Positions 34,869 to 44,436 of a stretch of 50,491 bases of DNA are shown here, in pieces. The stretch covers positions 1 to 50,491 of the forward strand of contig JAMCVK010000027.1 of NCBI GenBank assembly GCA_023475225.1, written 5' to 3'. The position numbers and the translations under genes were made by a program. Each line of letters opens with the position of its first letter. Positions within the stretch are counted from its first letter, which is position 1. This stretch comes from Chloroflexota bacterium (GTDB lineage Bacteria > Chloroflexota > UBA6077 > FW602-bin22 > JAMCVK01). Under the pieces are notes generated by a model, which was given only the letters and a program-made list of their open reading frames with translations, made no database searches and was not told where the DNA came from.

Positions 34869-36523
34869 AGTGTTTCCTCCTCGACTGATTTGAAGGAGAC
34901 CTGAATTCCCGCATCATGGTCACCTCTTTGGAGGACTACATGCTTGCGCCAATTGGCATCGTCGGTCTCGGGGAAATCAGCGCGGTGGTGGTAGAGACCC
35001 CAACGACTCTCCTCTCTAGCTAGAGAGGCAGTGGCAGAGAGCTGAGCGCAATCGATGATGAATCCGATCTCCAGGAACTTGCCTAGCTCATGATAATCCC
35101 GCACGATCGCCCTCTGTTCCAGCTCCTCCCGGAACCTTTCCATCCACCATATCCCCTGGACAAGCTTGTACTTGTTCTTAGGTGGAGTGAGGTAATCGTT
35201 GATGGTGCGGCGAACCTTGTACTCGAACTGCTCCAAGGTAACCTGCCTATCGTTTCCCCCCTGCCACGGGGCGACAACCTGATGTTGGCTCTGCAAGACT
35301 TGCCCCTCGTCCGCTGGATAAACTTCCCTGGAGAGAGCGATCGCATTTTCGGCTGCTATCTCTCCGAAGACGAAGGCGCCGGTGAGGTGTTGTCGGGGGA
35401 CAGAGGCCACGTCTCCAGCGGCGAAAAGCCCCTCCAGCGAGGTCTCGGCTCTATCGTTGACCACCAGACCGCTGAGTCCATGTCCACCACAGAGGTAGAA
35501 CTCAGTAGGGGCGAGCTCGACGAGCTCCCTGCGAAAATTGATGCCCCTTCCCTGGAAAAACCTCTTCTGAAGCGGCCTCTCGGTGAAGAAGAGGATCCGT
35601 TCGATCTCAGCAATTTCAGTCTCACTGAGATGGGACATTTTCAGGAAGACGGGACCCCGCCCGGCCATGAACTCGGCCAGAATGGCGGCAGCAGAGATGC
35701 GGCCGCGTTCCACCCTTTCGCCCCGGGCGTTGACCACCTCACCTCCTCGCGTGAGGACGACATTCAATAACGGACAGTGGATGTCTTTGATCAAAGGTGT
35801 GGTCATTGTATATTCGAATCCCGTTAATTCGGCCCCGGCGCGAAAGGCCAGGGCATAGCCATCGCCGGCGTTGCCGGGATAGTCGGCTGTTCCGTAGAGG
35901 TAGCCTGAACCGGGCAGACCAAACCGTGCCGCGCCTCCAGTGGCCAGGATCGTGGCCTGGGCTGAACAGACGATGAACTCACCCGTCCGTACATTCAAAG
36001 CGGTGGCCCCGACCACCCGCTCACCCCTGGTAAGCAGAGAGACAGCCATCGTTCGATTGAGGACACGGACACCGAGCTGGCGTAGCTTATTGGCCAGGAT
36101 GACCTTCAAGTCCGGCGCATCCATCTCGACACAGAAGCGTCCCTTGGGGTGAATCTGAAATGCTCGGTATCGGCCTTCCCCATCTCTGGGAAATTTCACC
36201 CCCCAGCTTTCTAGCTTCTGCAACATTCCGTAGCTTCTCTCGGCCAAAACATAGCTGGGTTTATAGTCCAGGATGCCTTCTACGGCTGTGCGGTTAGCCT
36301 CCACGTAGAGCTCGGGCGTCGTGAGACCAGGTAAGCAGACGATGTTAAGCGCATCCATACCCAGGGCGATGGAGCCACTCCGCGTAATATCGCCCTTCTC
36401 CAGGACTACCACATCCAGGCCAGGTTGGCGTGATTTGGCCACGATCGCCGCCAGGCAACCAGCGCTGCCCCCTCCTAAGATCAGGATATCAGTCTTGAGA
36501 TCTACCCTCTTTACGGTGGCCAT
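34865..36523 (-). CDS. AprA/fumarate-reductase-type FAD flavoprotein (2)
   Basis: A 552-residue flavoprotein. The FAD-binding site is DILILGGGSAGCLAAIVA with the AprA-like TRSGSIALGMDALN. A second FAD segment is SLEGLFAAGDVAS, and the C-terminal helical domain includes RADFPETDDANWRKHVVLQ. Where fumarate reductases have the substrate motif HPTG, this reads ELTGFEYTMTTPLIK, so it is not a fumarate reductase, and the substrate is unknown. The coupled ferredoxin should deliver or accept electrons. It starts 4 bases after the M20 gene stop. A paralogue lies at 45811-47466 beside hutH. Confidence 0.88.
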   Translation of the reverse strand: MATVKRVDLKTDILILGGGSAGCLAAIVAKSRQPGLDVVVLEKGDITRSGSIALGMDALNIVCLPGLTTPELYVEANRTAVEGILDYKPSYVLAERSYGMLQKLESWGVKFPRDGEGRYRAFQIHPKGRFCVEMDAPDLKVILANKLRQLGVRVLNRTMAVSLLTRGERVVGATALNVRTGEFIVCSAQATILATGGAARFGLPGSGYLYGTADYPGNAGDGYALAFRAGAELTGFEYTMTTPLIKDIHCPLLNVVLTRGGEVVNARGERVERGRISAAAILAEFMAGRGPVFLKMSHLSETEIAEIERILFFTERPLQKRFFQGRGINFRRELVELAPTEFYLCGGHGLSGLVVNDRAETSLEGLFAAGDVASVPRQHLTGAFVFGEIAAENAIALSREVYPADEGQVLQSQHQVVAPWQGGNDRQVTLEQFEYKVRRTINDYLTPPKNKYKLVQGIWWMERFREELEQRAIVRDYHELGKFLEIGFIIDCAQLSATASLAREESRWGLYHHRADFPETDDANWRKHVVLQRGDHDAGIQVSFKSVEEETL

Positions 36524-36526
36524 CGC

Positions 36527-37702
36527 TTAGTGCTTCTCGAATTCCTCTCGTATCTCAGCTAATAGCCCCGGTTTCGTCAATAGATCCAGAGTTGTCAGGG
36601 CCATGGCCTTGGCAGCCAGGAGCATCGCCTGGTGCCCCGTTTCGCTATCGGCCGCAGCAGCGAACTCCGGGGTATGGGATACTAAACCCGGCGACCCAAT
36701 GGCTACGCGGGGGTGGATGGCTGGAACGACGTGGCTGACGTTGCCCATATCGGTTGAGCCCATCTTCTTACGGCCGGATTCGTCGGTGGCGATGCCCAGG
36801 GCAGCATAGCTGGCCGTAAAAGCCTTGGCCAGGGCTCGATTGGACCGCATCTCCATAATAGGATGTTCAGAGGTGCGGATCGACACGGTTGCCCCGGTGG
36901 CCAAGGCACCCGCTTCGGCACATCGCTTCACCTTCTCCAGGGTTTCCAGCATATAGTTCGTATCAGCCGCCCGCACCCTGAACTCTGCCTCGGTATGGTC
37001 AGGCACGATATGGGGGGCCACACCGCCCTTAGTGATGATGCCGTGGATCCGTACATCATCACGCAGGAACTGTCGCAGGGCATTGATGTTGTTAAAGGTC
37101 TGTAACAGGGCATCTAGCGCGCTGATGCCCTCTTCCGGCGAGGCAGCCGCATGCGCCGGCTTTCCTTTGAAAGTGAATTCAACCCGGATCGAAGCCAGCG
37201 AACTGGACTCGACCGCTGTGATACCGGCCGGATGGACAAGCATCGCTGCCGCGACGTCAGCGAAAAGGTCGGCCTTCACCATTAGAGCCTTGCCAGCGCC
37301 ACCCTCCTCGGCTGGTGTGCCCAAATAGGTCACCCGCCCAGCGAGGGAGGGCAAAACCTTTTTGAGGGCAAGGGCCGCCCCTAAGGAGATCACCCCGATC
37401 AGGTTATGTCCACAACCATGTCCAATCTCCGGTAGGGCATCATATTCGCCCAGCAAAGCGACGTTTGGCCCAGGAGCACTTCCCTGAGCTGTTCCGATGA
37501 AGGCTGTTGCGAGACCAGCCACCCCTCGCCTGACGATGAAGCCCGCCGTTTCCAGTTCGGTGGAGAGCAAATTGGCTGCCCTGACCTCCTCAAACTTCAG
37601 TTCTGGATGAGCATGGATCTCATGGCTGAGGGCGATCAGACGTGGGGCCAGTCTATCGACCTCAGCCAACAACTGTTTCTTCAATGCAACGACTGACTCC
37701 AA
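36527..37702 (-). CDS. M20-family amidohydrolase/dipeptidase-like (histidine region copy)
   Basis: About 391 residues, a paralogue of the 10466-11665 protein. Metal-binding motifs are GHGCGHNLIG, AEEGGAGKA, then AHAAASPEEGISALDAL in the lid domain and GSTDMGNVSHVVPAIHP. I chose TTG at 37702 because AAGGAGG lies exactly eight bases upstream; the longer reading frame to 37813 adds residues with no match to the family. Between hutU and flavoprotein 2, it likely cleaves N-acyl or dipeptide substrates (imported by the Dpp-type systems) to free amino acids. Carnosine-like or histidine-containing substrates would fit but are unproven. Confidence 0.85.
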   Translation of the reverse strand: MESVVALKKQLLAEVDRLAPRLIALSHEIHAHPELKFEEVRAANLLSTELETAGFIVRRGVAGLATAFIGTAQGSAPGPNVALLGEYDALPEIGHGCGHNLIGVISLGAALALKKVLPSLAGRVTYLGTPAEEGGAGKALMVKADLFADVAAAMLVHPAGITAVESSSLASIRVEFTFKGKPAHAAASPEEGISALDALLQTFNNINALRQFLRDDVRIHGIITKGGVAPHIVPDHTEAEFRVRAADTNYMLETLEKVKRCAEAGALATGATVSIRTSEHPIMEMRSNRALAKAFTASYAALGIATDESGRKKMGSTDMGNVSHVVPAIHPRVAIGSPGLVSHTPEFAAAADSETGHQAMLLAAKAMALTTLDLLTKPGLLAEIREEFEKH

Positions 37703-37837
37703 AATCACATCCTCCTTAACGAAATAGCCGCTCGAGCAGCGAGCGGCGAGATGTGTCCAGTCTTGTCCTCGCTGGTAGCGTACGACGTTGGCAAGAGCGC
37801 TAGTGCTTGACACAAAATGAACTATTGAGCAAATAAC

Positions 37838-39493
37838 CTACTTCAACATCGGGATCTTGAGTCCATGTCGCTTGGCCATGGCCGCAGCCTCTTCATAACC
37901 GGCGTCGACGTGGCGCATAATGCCGATCCCCGGGTCAGTGGTGAGCACTCGCTCCAGGCGACGGGCGGCCTCGGGGGTGCCATCAGCGACAATGACCTGT
38001 CCGGCGTGAATGGAATAGCCTATGCCTACCCCTCCTCCGTGGTGAATGGACACCCAGGTAGCACCACCAACGGCGTTGATCAGGGCATTGAGGAGTGGCC
38101 AGTCGGCGATGGCGTCGCTGCCATCCTTCATGCCCTCCGTCTCACGATTAGGTGAGGCTACTGAGCCGCAGTCAAGGTGATCTCGTCCGATGACGATTGG
38201 TGCTGAAATCTCGCCCCGACTTACCAGCTCGTTTATGGCCAGACCGAAGCGGGCCCGTTCCCCGTAGCCCAACCAGCAAATACGAGCGGGCAAACCCTGG
38301 AAGGGCACCTTCTGTTGGGCCAACTTAATCCAGCGCACCAGATGCTCATCATAGGCGAATTCACGCATCACCATCTCATCGGTCTTGTAGATGTCCTTGG
38401 GATCACCGGAGAGAGCTACCCAACGGAAGGGTCCTTTGCCCTCGCAGAAGAGTGGCCGTATGTAAGCCGGCACAAAGCCAGGATAGGAGAAGGCCTCCTT
38501 GACACCAGCCTGATAGCCCCGCTGCCTTAGGTTATTGCCGTAGTCAAAAACGATGGAACCCTTAGCCTTCATCTCCAGCATCGCCTGAACGTGGACGCCC
38601 ATAGAGGCGATGGCCAATTGACTGTGGCGGGCAGGATCGCTCTTCCACATCTTCTCCGACTCAGCCACGCTCAGTCCAGCTGGGACGTAGCTTAATGGAT
38701 CGTGCGCTGGCGTCTGATCGGTAACGACATCGGGTATGATGTCCCGTCGTACCAGCTCCGGGTAGACTTCAGCGGCGTTGCCTAGCATCCCGATGGAAAG
38801 GGCCTCACCGCGCTCCTTGGCCGCCAGACCCTTCTCCAGAGCCTCGTCCAGACTGGTCGTCCAGGTATCAAGGTACTTCATCCCCAGGCGACGACGGATA
38901 CGGCGCTCATCGACCTCCACGATGAGGCCTACTCCCTCGTTCATAGTTATGGCCATGGGCTGGGCTCCCCCCATTCCTCCCAGACCAGCCGTCAGCACCA
39001 GTTTGCCCTTCAGGCTACCCCCAAAGTGTCTCTGTCCAACGGCGCTTAGGGTCTCATACGTCCCCTGGAGAATGCCCTGAGTACCGATGTAGATCCAGCT
39101 ACCGGCCGTCATTTGGCCGTACATCGTAAGCCCTAGACGATCCAGTTCGTCGAATATCTCCTGTGTTGCCCAAGCCGGCACCAAATTGGCGTTGGCAATC
39201 AAGACTCGGGGCGCATCTGCATGGGTGCGGAAGACGCCGACCGGCTTACCTGATTGAACCAGCAGGGTCTCATAGTTCTCCAGCTCCCGTAGAGCAGCTA
39301 CTATAGCGTCAAAACATTTCCAGTTGCGGGCCGCTTTACCTCGACCCCCGTAGACGATCAGCTCAGCCGGTCGCTCGGCCACCTCTGGGTCCAGGTTATT
39401 CATCAACATGCGCAAAGCAGCTTCCTGTTGCCAGCCGCGGCAGGAGATGGTTGTGCCGCGGGGGGCACGAATGATGCGTGCAGTCTCAATCAT
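37838..39493 (-). CDS. hutU: Urocanate hydratase
   Basis: Converts urocanate to 4-imidazolone-5-propionate using tightly bound NAD. The 551-residue protein has [34 protein letters not shown], the NAD-binding [22 protein letters not shown] and HDHLDCGS-like [17 protein letters not shown], and [15 protein letters not shown]. The ATG at 39493 has GGAGGA upstream. The 192-base gap before it holds an AGAGAG/CTCTCT hairpin candidate and no gene. It sits between the second ABC transporter set and the M20 gene, far from hutH. Confidence 0.97.
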   Translation of the reverse strand: MIETARIIRAPRGTTISCRGWQQEAALRMLMNNLDPEVAERPAELIVYGGRGKAARNWKCFDAIVAALRELENYETLLVQSGKPVGVFRTHADAPRVLIANANLVPAWATQEIFDELDRLGLTMYGQMTAGSWIYIGTQGILQGTYETLSAVGQRHFGGSLKGKLVLTAGLGGMGGAQPMAITMNEGVGLIVEVDERRIRRRLGMKYLDTWTTSLDEALEKGLAAKERGEALSIGMLGNAAEVYPELVRRDIIPDVVTDQTPAHDPLSYVPAGLSVAESEKMWKSDPARHSQLAIASMGVHVQAMLEMKAKGSIVFDYGNNLRQRGYQAGVKEAFSYPGFVPAYIRPLFCEGKGPFRWVALSGDPKDIYKTDEMVMREFAYDEHLVRWIKLAQQKVPFQGLPARICWLGYGERARFGLAINELVSRGEISAPIVIGRDHLDCGSVASPNRETEGMKDGSDAIADWPLLNALINAVGGATWVSIHHGGGVGIGYSIHAGQVIVADGTPEAARRLERVLTTDPGIGIMRHVDAGYEEAAAMAKRHGLKIPMLK

Positions 39494-39685
39494 GGCGTTC
39501 CTCCTTACCGAAACCTTTCTCTGATTCAGCCAGAGCATTACCACCTTGCCTCATATCCCCTCTAAGACCCTACGACCTGAAAAACCGTCCCTAGAGAGAA
39601 GTGGCTCATTCCTCTCTCCTAATATTAACATAAAAATCCCAAGGGGCGAGGAGAATCGCAAGCAGTGCCTGGCCTTGGACTAGGC

Positions 39686-40678
39686 TCAGGGATAATGGCA
39701 GGCCACATAATGCTCCTTCTCTAGTTCAACAAGCTCGGGCAACTGTTCACGACAGATATTCTGAACGCGATAACAACGAGGATGGAAACGACAACCTGGG
39801 GGTGGATTCAACGGGCTGGGCACTTCGCCCTCAAGCAAAATGCGCTTCCGACGCCGTTCTATCTCTGGGTCAGGGATGGGTATGGCCGAAAAGAGGGACT
39901 GTGTATAGGGATGCATGGGGTTGTTATATAAGACCTCACTATCACTGATCTCTACGATACGGCCCAGGTACATCACTGCTACTCGGTCACTGACATGTTT
40001 GACCACACTCAGGTTGTGGGCAATAAATAGGTAAGTCAGATTGAGCTGTTCCTGGAGTGATTTCAGGAGGTTGAGGATCTGGGACTGGATAGAGACGTCA
40101 AGGGCCGAAACCGGCTCGTCGGCCACGATGATGACCGGGTTGGGAGCCAGGGCCCGGGCTATGCCCACCCTTTGCCGCATCCCTCCACTCATTTGATGGG
40201 GGTAATAATTCCGATGGCCCGGATGCAGCCCTACCATGTTCAGTAGCTCTTGGATACGCCGACTGCGCTCCCGTGGCGTGCCTATGGCGAAGTTCTCGAG
40301 GGGCTCGCCGATGATTTCCCCTACCGTCATACGCGGGTCGAGACAGCCAGCCGGATCCTGAAAGATCATCTGCATCTTGTGTCGATTTTGCCGCAGGTTG
40401 GCACGGTCCATTCGGGCCAGGTCCTCACCCTCCAGCCTCACCGCGCCAGCCGTCAGCGGCACTAACCTTAAAATAGCCCGTCCCAGCGTTGTTTTTCCAC
40501 AACCACTCTCCCCAACCAACCCGAGGGTCTCTCCCTTTGTAACCGTAAAGGAGACGCCATCAACAGCCCGGACTAGGCCAATCTGGCGAGCCAACAGCCC
40601 CCCTTTGATGGGGAAGTAGACTTTGAGTCCCTCTACCTCAAGGATTGGGGTGTGGTCGGTGTTTCCGGTTCTTGTCAT
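39686..40678 (-). CDS. Oligopeptide ABC transporter ATPase, DppF/OppF-like
   Basis: A 330-residue ATPase with Walker A GESGCGKTT, signature SGGMRQRVGIARAL, Walker B VIIVADEPVSALD, and the OppF-type C-terminal extension with the HPRCYRVQNIC cysteine motif. It is the only transport ATPase in the window, although these importers usually use two (DppD plus DppF). It follows dppC2 by 23 bases and may also serve set 1. Confidence 0.94.
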   Translation of the reverse strand: MTRTGNTDHTPILEVEGLKVYFPIKGGLLARQIGLVRAVDGVSFTVTKGETLGLVGESGCGKTTLGRAILRLVPLTAGAVRLEGEDLARMDRANLRQNRHKMQMIFQDPAGCLDPRMTVGEIIGEPLENFAIGTPRERSRRIQELLNMVGLHPGHRNYYPHQMSGGMRQRVGIARALAPNPVIIVADEPVSALDVSIQSQILNLLKSLQEQLNLTYLFIAHNLSVVKHVSDRVAVMYLGRIVEISDSEVLYNNPMHPYTQSLFSAIPIPDPEIERRRKRILLEGEVPSPLNPPPGCRFHPRCYRVQNICREQLPELVELEKEHYVACHYP

Positions 40679-40701
40679 AAAATATCGTCGCTCTCTTGAT
40701 T

Positions 40702-41658
40702 CTAATCCCTCATCCGCACATCGAAGGCATCACGTAGTCCATCGCCTACATAGGAAAAGGCTACTACCAGGATACATAGGGCCAAGCTAGGCCAGAATAC
40801 TTCGCCCCAGTTGGTCTCTAAACGGTTCGCGCCGGCCGCAATCATGATACCCAGGCTGGACATTGGAGGCTGAACACCCAGTCCCAGCAGACTGAGAATA
40901 GCCTCATTGAGAATCACCCGGCGGATGTCGATGGAAACCCAGACCAAAGACAGCCCCCAAAGTCCAGGCAAGATATGGCGGCGGATGATATTTAGCTCAG
41001 ATGTCCCGCAGGCCATGGCTGCCTCTACAAACTGCTGTTCCTTAAAGGCTAATACTTGAGCACGGATGACACGCGTCATCGCTGGCCAGCCCACTAAACT
41101 GAAAATCAAGAACACCATAAATAGTCGCCCCAGGCCACCCATAAAGGTGTCGAATTGTCCCCCGAAGAGGGACATCACAAAGATAACCAGCAGTAGTCCA
41201 GGAAAGGCGAATACAAGGTCAGTGATACGGGAGGCAAGGCTATCTATCCATCTGCCAAGGTAGCCAGCTACTACGCCAATGCCTATTCCCAGGATAGCTG
41301 TAATCAATTCAGTGAAGATGGCAATAGCGAAAGATACGCGTAGCCCATAGAGCAGACGAGCCAGAATGTCGCGTCCCAGGTCATCAGTGCCCAACCAGTG
41401 GGTGGCGCTCGGCCAGGCATCTAATTGGGTGTAGTCCTGGAAGTAAGGACTGTGGCGGGAGACCCAGGGTGCAAAGATAGCTGCCAGGCAGAAGACAACG
41501 ATCAGGACCAGGCTACCTATAGCTACGTGATCCCGGCGCAGGTGACGCCAGGCACGCCTCCAGGGTGAAATCGGCTCTACCTCTACCAGTTCCACCCCCT
41601 CTTTAGCTCGCAGGGGCCAATAGAGGGTTTGATTTAGGCCTACCTTGCTCTCCTCCAT
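40702..41658 (-). CDS. ABC transporter permease, DppC-like (set 2)
   Basis: About 318 residues with a cytoplasmic N-terminal tail (residues to ~50) and six spans. It has WLGTDDLGRDILARLLYGLRVSF and the EAA loop QFVEAAMACGTSELNIIRRHILPG. The ATG at 41658 has AGGAG eight bases upstream and avoids overlap with dppB2. The longer reading frame to 41715 would start inside dppB2. Confidence 0.9.
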   Translation of the reverse strand: MEESKVGLNQTLYWPLRAKEGVELVEVEPISPWRRAWRHLRRDHVAIGSLVLIVVFCLAAIFAPWVSRHSPYFQDYTQLDAWPSATHWLGTDDLGRDILARLLYGLRVSFAIAIFTELITAILGIGIGVVAGYLGRWIDSLASRITDLVFAFPGLLLVIFVMSLFGGQFDTFMGGLGRLFMVFLIFSLVGWPAMTRVIRAQVLAFKEQQFVEAAMACGTSELNIIRRHILPGLWGLSLVWVSIDIRRVILNEAILSLLGLGVQPPMSSLGIMIAAGANRLETNWGEVFWPSLALCILVVAFSYVGDGLRDAFDVRMRD

Positions 41659-41668
41659 GCAGCTTCTC

Positions 41669-42589
41669 CTACAACCGGATGCGAGGATCAATAACGGTGT
41701 ACAGGATGTCAGCAATCATATTCATCAAGGCCACAGCCACAGCCAGAATGAGTGTTAGTGCCGCTACCACAGGATAGTCATTCATCTGCGAAGCCTGTAT
41801 GGCTATATAGCCGATCCCAGGAATATTGAACATCGACTCGATGATGAAAGCACCGGTGACGATGAAAGCCAAAGAGGGACTGAGGGCCGAGACCAGCGGA
41901 ATCAAGGCGTTGCGCAGGGCATGGCCGTAGATGACCATTCGCTCTGGTAGCCCCTTAGAACGAGCCGTACGAATGTAGTCCTCGCGCATGACCTCGAGCA
42001 TGGTACTACGGGTAAGGCGGGCATAGAAGGCCGTGCCTAAGGCCGTGTAAACTGCAACTGGCATAACCATGTGTGGGGCACTGCCCCAACCAGCTACCGG
42101 CAACCAGCGTAACTGCACGCCAAAGACCAGCATGCAGATCGGAATGAGGACGAAATTGGGCACCGAGTAAAGTATCATCATTACACCCATGTTCATCCGA
42201 TCAATCCAGGTATTTTGCTTGATGGCCGATAGCACCCCACTCGGGATGCCAATGATCAGTTCCAGAAGTATGGCTAGACCACCTAGCTGTAGGGATATGG
42301 GTACCCCAGATCGAAGGATGTCCGCTACTGGCCTCTCAATGTAGTGATACGATTTGCCAAAGTCACCATGGAGCAGTTGCCACATGTAATTGATGTACTG
42401 TTGCCAGAGCGGCTGGTCAAAGCCATAGCTATGACGTAGCTGTTCGTAGACGGCCTGGTCATACCGTTCCCCCAGCATCATCGTGACCGGGTCCACGGGT
42501 ACAAGATGAGAAAGAAGAAAGATGATGGTGACCACTCCCCAGAGGATGAAGACCGTCGAGAATAGTCGCTTAATGATAAATTGAATCAT
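41669..42589 (-). CDS. ABC transporter permease, DppB-like (set 2)
   Basis: A 306-residue six-span permease starting MIQFIIKRLFSTVFILWGVVTIIFLLSHL. The EAA loop DYIRTARSKGLPERMVIYGHALRNALIPLV and GAFIIESMFNIPGIGYIAIQA are intact. It lies upstream of dppC2 and downstream of SBP2 in the operon. Confidence 0.92.
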   Translation of the reverse strand: MIQFIIKRLFSTVFILWGVVTIIFLLSHLVPVDPVTMMLGERYDQAVYEQLRHSYGFDQPLWQQYINYMWQLLHGDFGKSYHYIERPVADILRSGVPISLQLGGLAILLELIIGIPSGVLSAIKQNTWIDRMNMGVMMILYSVPNFVLIPICMLVFGVQLRWLPVAGWGSAPHMVMPVAVYTALGTAFYARLTRSTMLEVMREDYIRTARSKGLPERMVIYGHALRNALIPLVSALSPSLAFIVTGAFIIESMFNIPGIGYIAIQASQMNDYPVVAALTLILAVAVALMNMIADILYTVIDPRIRL

Positions 42590-42675
42590 CCTCTCATCTA
42601 CACCACCTGTTCGGCTGGCTTAGGGATGGCAGGCCAAAGGATATTGGCCTGCCATCCCATTATCTGGCGCAAAGA

Positions 42676-44391
42676 TCAATGAGCAGATAGATACACTTTG
42701 GTCCAATCTGGGGCCATAACGCCAAGCATCCAAGAGGGGTATGGTACGAAGCCATGCACGTAGGGTTTCAGCCTGTACATGCGCACGTGTGAGCCGATGG
42801 GAATCCAAGCTACATCGCTAATGGCCATCTGCTCAGCCTCAGCGTAGAGAGCCAGCTGCTTTTTCTCATCGGCAAAGGTGACGTCAGCCTGATCAACCAG
42901 CTGGTCATATTTCGGGTTGCTGTATTCACACCAGTTGGTCGGCAATCCGGAATGCAGGAGCAGGCTGAGATAGTTCTGTGGATGAGGCCAGTCGGCTCCC
43001 CAACCGGTATAGATGAAGGGAAGGGTATGGTCATTACGCGCCTTGAGGAAGGCACCGAATTCCATACCATTGAGCTTCACCTCGATACCGACCTCTTTCC
43101 ACATCTGCTGCATAGCCGTCACCGTTCTGGTCGTTTCTGGATCCGGCCCACCGGTTGGATAGGATAGGGTCAGTGGGGGCAGTCCTTTGCCTCCGGGGTA
43201 GCCAGCCTCAGCCAGCAACTGTTTGGCCTTATTCAGATCGTAGTTGTAACCCTTGATGTTAGGGTTATAACCCATCATGCCGGGCGGGATGATGCCCTTA
43301 ATGGGGGCCAGCTGTCCTCGGAGCACTACGTTATCGATGGTGGCCCGATCCAGGGCGTGAGCCAGGGCCTGGCGTACCTTAGGGTTATCAAGCGGAGGAT
43401 GTTTCAAGTTGAGCACTAAGGTCGCCACTCGCAGACGTGGCGCCCGGACGAAGTCAGGCTGTTTCTCCGCCTCAGCAATGTTATCGGAGGGTACCGTCGT
43501 GAGATGGGCCTCGTCTGTCAAATACATTTTATAGGCCGTGGCTGCGTCCTTAACGAAGGGCATGCGGTATTCGGCCAGTTGCAGCTTGCCACCATACCAG
43601 TAAGGATTAGGAACCAGAACCATCTCCGCGCCGTGCACCCAGCTCTTGATCATAAATGGTCCGGTGCCGATGTTGGTCTCCACCTTCGTGAAATCGCCCT
43701 TATTGGCCTCGACAGCAGCGCGTTTGACGGCCGCTGAGGTGGTGAAGTAAAAGGTATCCAGGAAGAAGCTGATCGGCTTCGTCAAGGTGATTTGAAGCTT
43801 AAGTGGGTCCAGCACCTTCACTCCACTGGCCGTGGCCGCCTTCCCTTCCAGCACATCAGTCGCTCCAGCGATTATGCCGAGGTAGGCCTTGGCCTGGCGG
43901 GATTTCGTAGCCGGGTTCAGGGTTCGGTTAATGGAATAGGCGAAGTCCTCGGCTGTACACGGCGTTCCATCGGAGAACTTAATGTCATTGCGCAGGTAGA
44001 AGGTGTAGACCAAGCCGTCCTTGGACACCTCCCATTTAGTGGCCGCATCTGGTACTGGTCTGAGGTCCTTATCTTGCTTCACCAGTCCACTGTAGACCAG
44101 GCTCACCACCTCTACAGAATTGCCGTCTCCAGCCAGAGCTGGATCAGTAGTCGGTGGCTCCGTGATGCCAATGTTGGGGAAGATCAACACCTGTTTGGGA
44201 GCCGGCGTGGGCGTAGGTGCTGGTGGCTTAGTCGGCGATGGTGCTGCTGTCGGGGTTGCTGCAATAACCGCTTTAGTCGGCTCAGGCGTCGGCTGTGGCG
44301 GTGCAGCGCAGCTACCGACCAGTACAGCAATGAGCGATACGATGACCAGTACCCCCATCCAGTTGAACCTGCGATTAGTCGGTGATAGCAT
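42676..44391 (-). CDS. Peptide-type ABC transporter solute-binding lipoprotein (SBP2)
   Basis: A 571-residue SBP_bac_5 protein. The signal peptide has lipobox VGSC (acceptor cysteine 28), then a proline/threonine-rich linker of about 35 residues that lifts the domain off the membrane. The binding domain includes TDPALAGDGNSVEVVSLVYSGL, KWEVSKDGLVYTFYLRNDIKFSDG and GTGPFMIKSW. GGAGGTGTG precedes the ATG. It is first in set 2 and should be paired with DppB2/DppC2/DppF. Confidence 0.92.
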   Translation of the reverse strand: MLSPTNRRFNWMGVLVIVSLIAVLVGSCAAPPQPTPEPTKAVIAATPTAAPSPTKPPAPTPTPAPKQVLIFPNIGITEPPTTDPALAGDGNSVEVVSLVYSGLVKQDKDLRPVPDAATKWEVSKDGLVYTFYLRNDIKFSDGTPCTAEDFAYSINRTLNPATKSRQAKAYLGIIAGATDVLEGKAATASGVKVLDPLKLQITLTKPISFFLDTFYFTTSAAVKRAAVEANKGDFTKVETNIGTGPFMIKSWVHGAEMVLVPNPYWYGGKLQLAEYRMPFVKDAATAYKMYLTDEAHLTTVPSDNIAEAEKQPDFVRAPRLRVATLVLNLKHPPLDNPKVRQALAHALDRATIDNVVLRGQLAPIKGIIPPGMMGYNPNIKGYNYDLNKAKQLLAEAGYPGGKGLPPLTLSYPTGGPDPETTRTVTAMQQMWKEVGIEVKLNGMEFGAFLKARNDHTLPFIYTGWGADWPHPQNYLSLLLHSGLPTNWCEYSNPKYDQLVDQADVTFADEKKQLALYAEAEQMAISDVAWIPIGSHVRMYRLKPYVHGFVPYPSWMLGVMAPDWTKVYLSAH

Positions 44392-44436
44392 TTTTACACA
44401 CCTCCAAATTTAAAACTAGTCGACGGTCACCACAGA

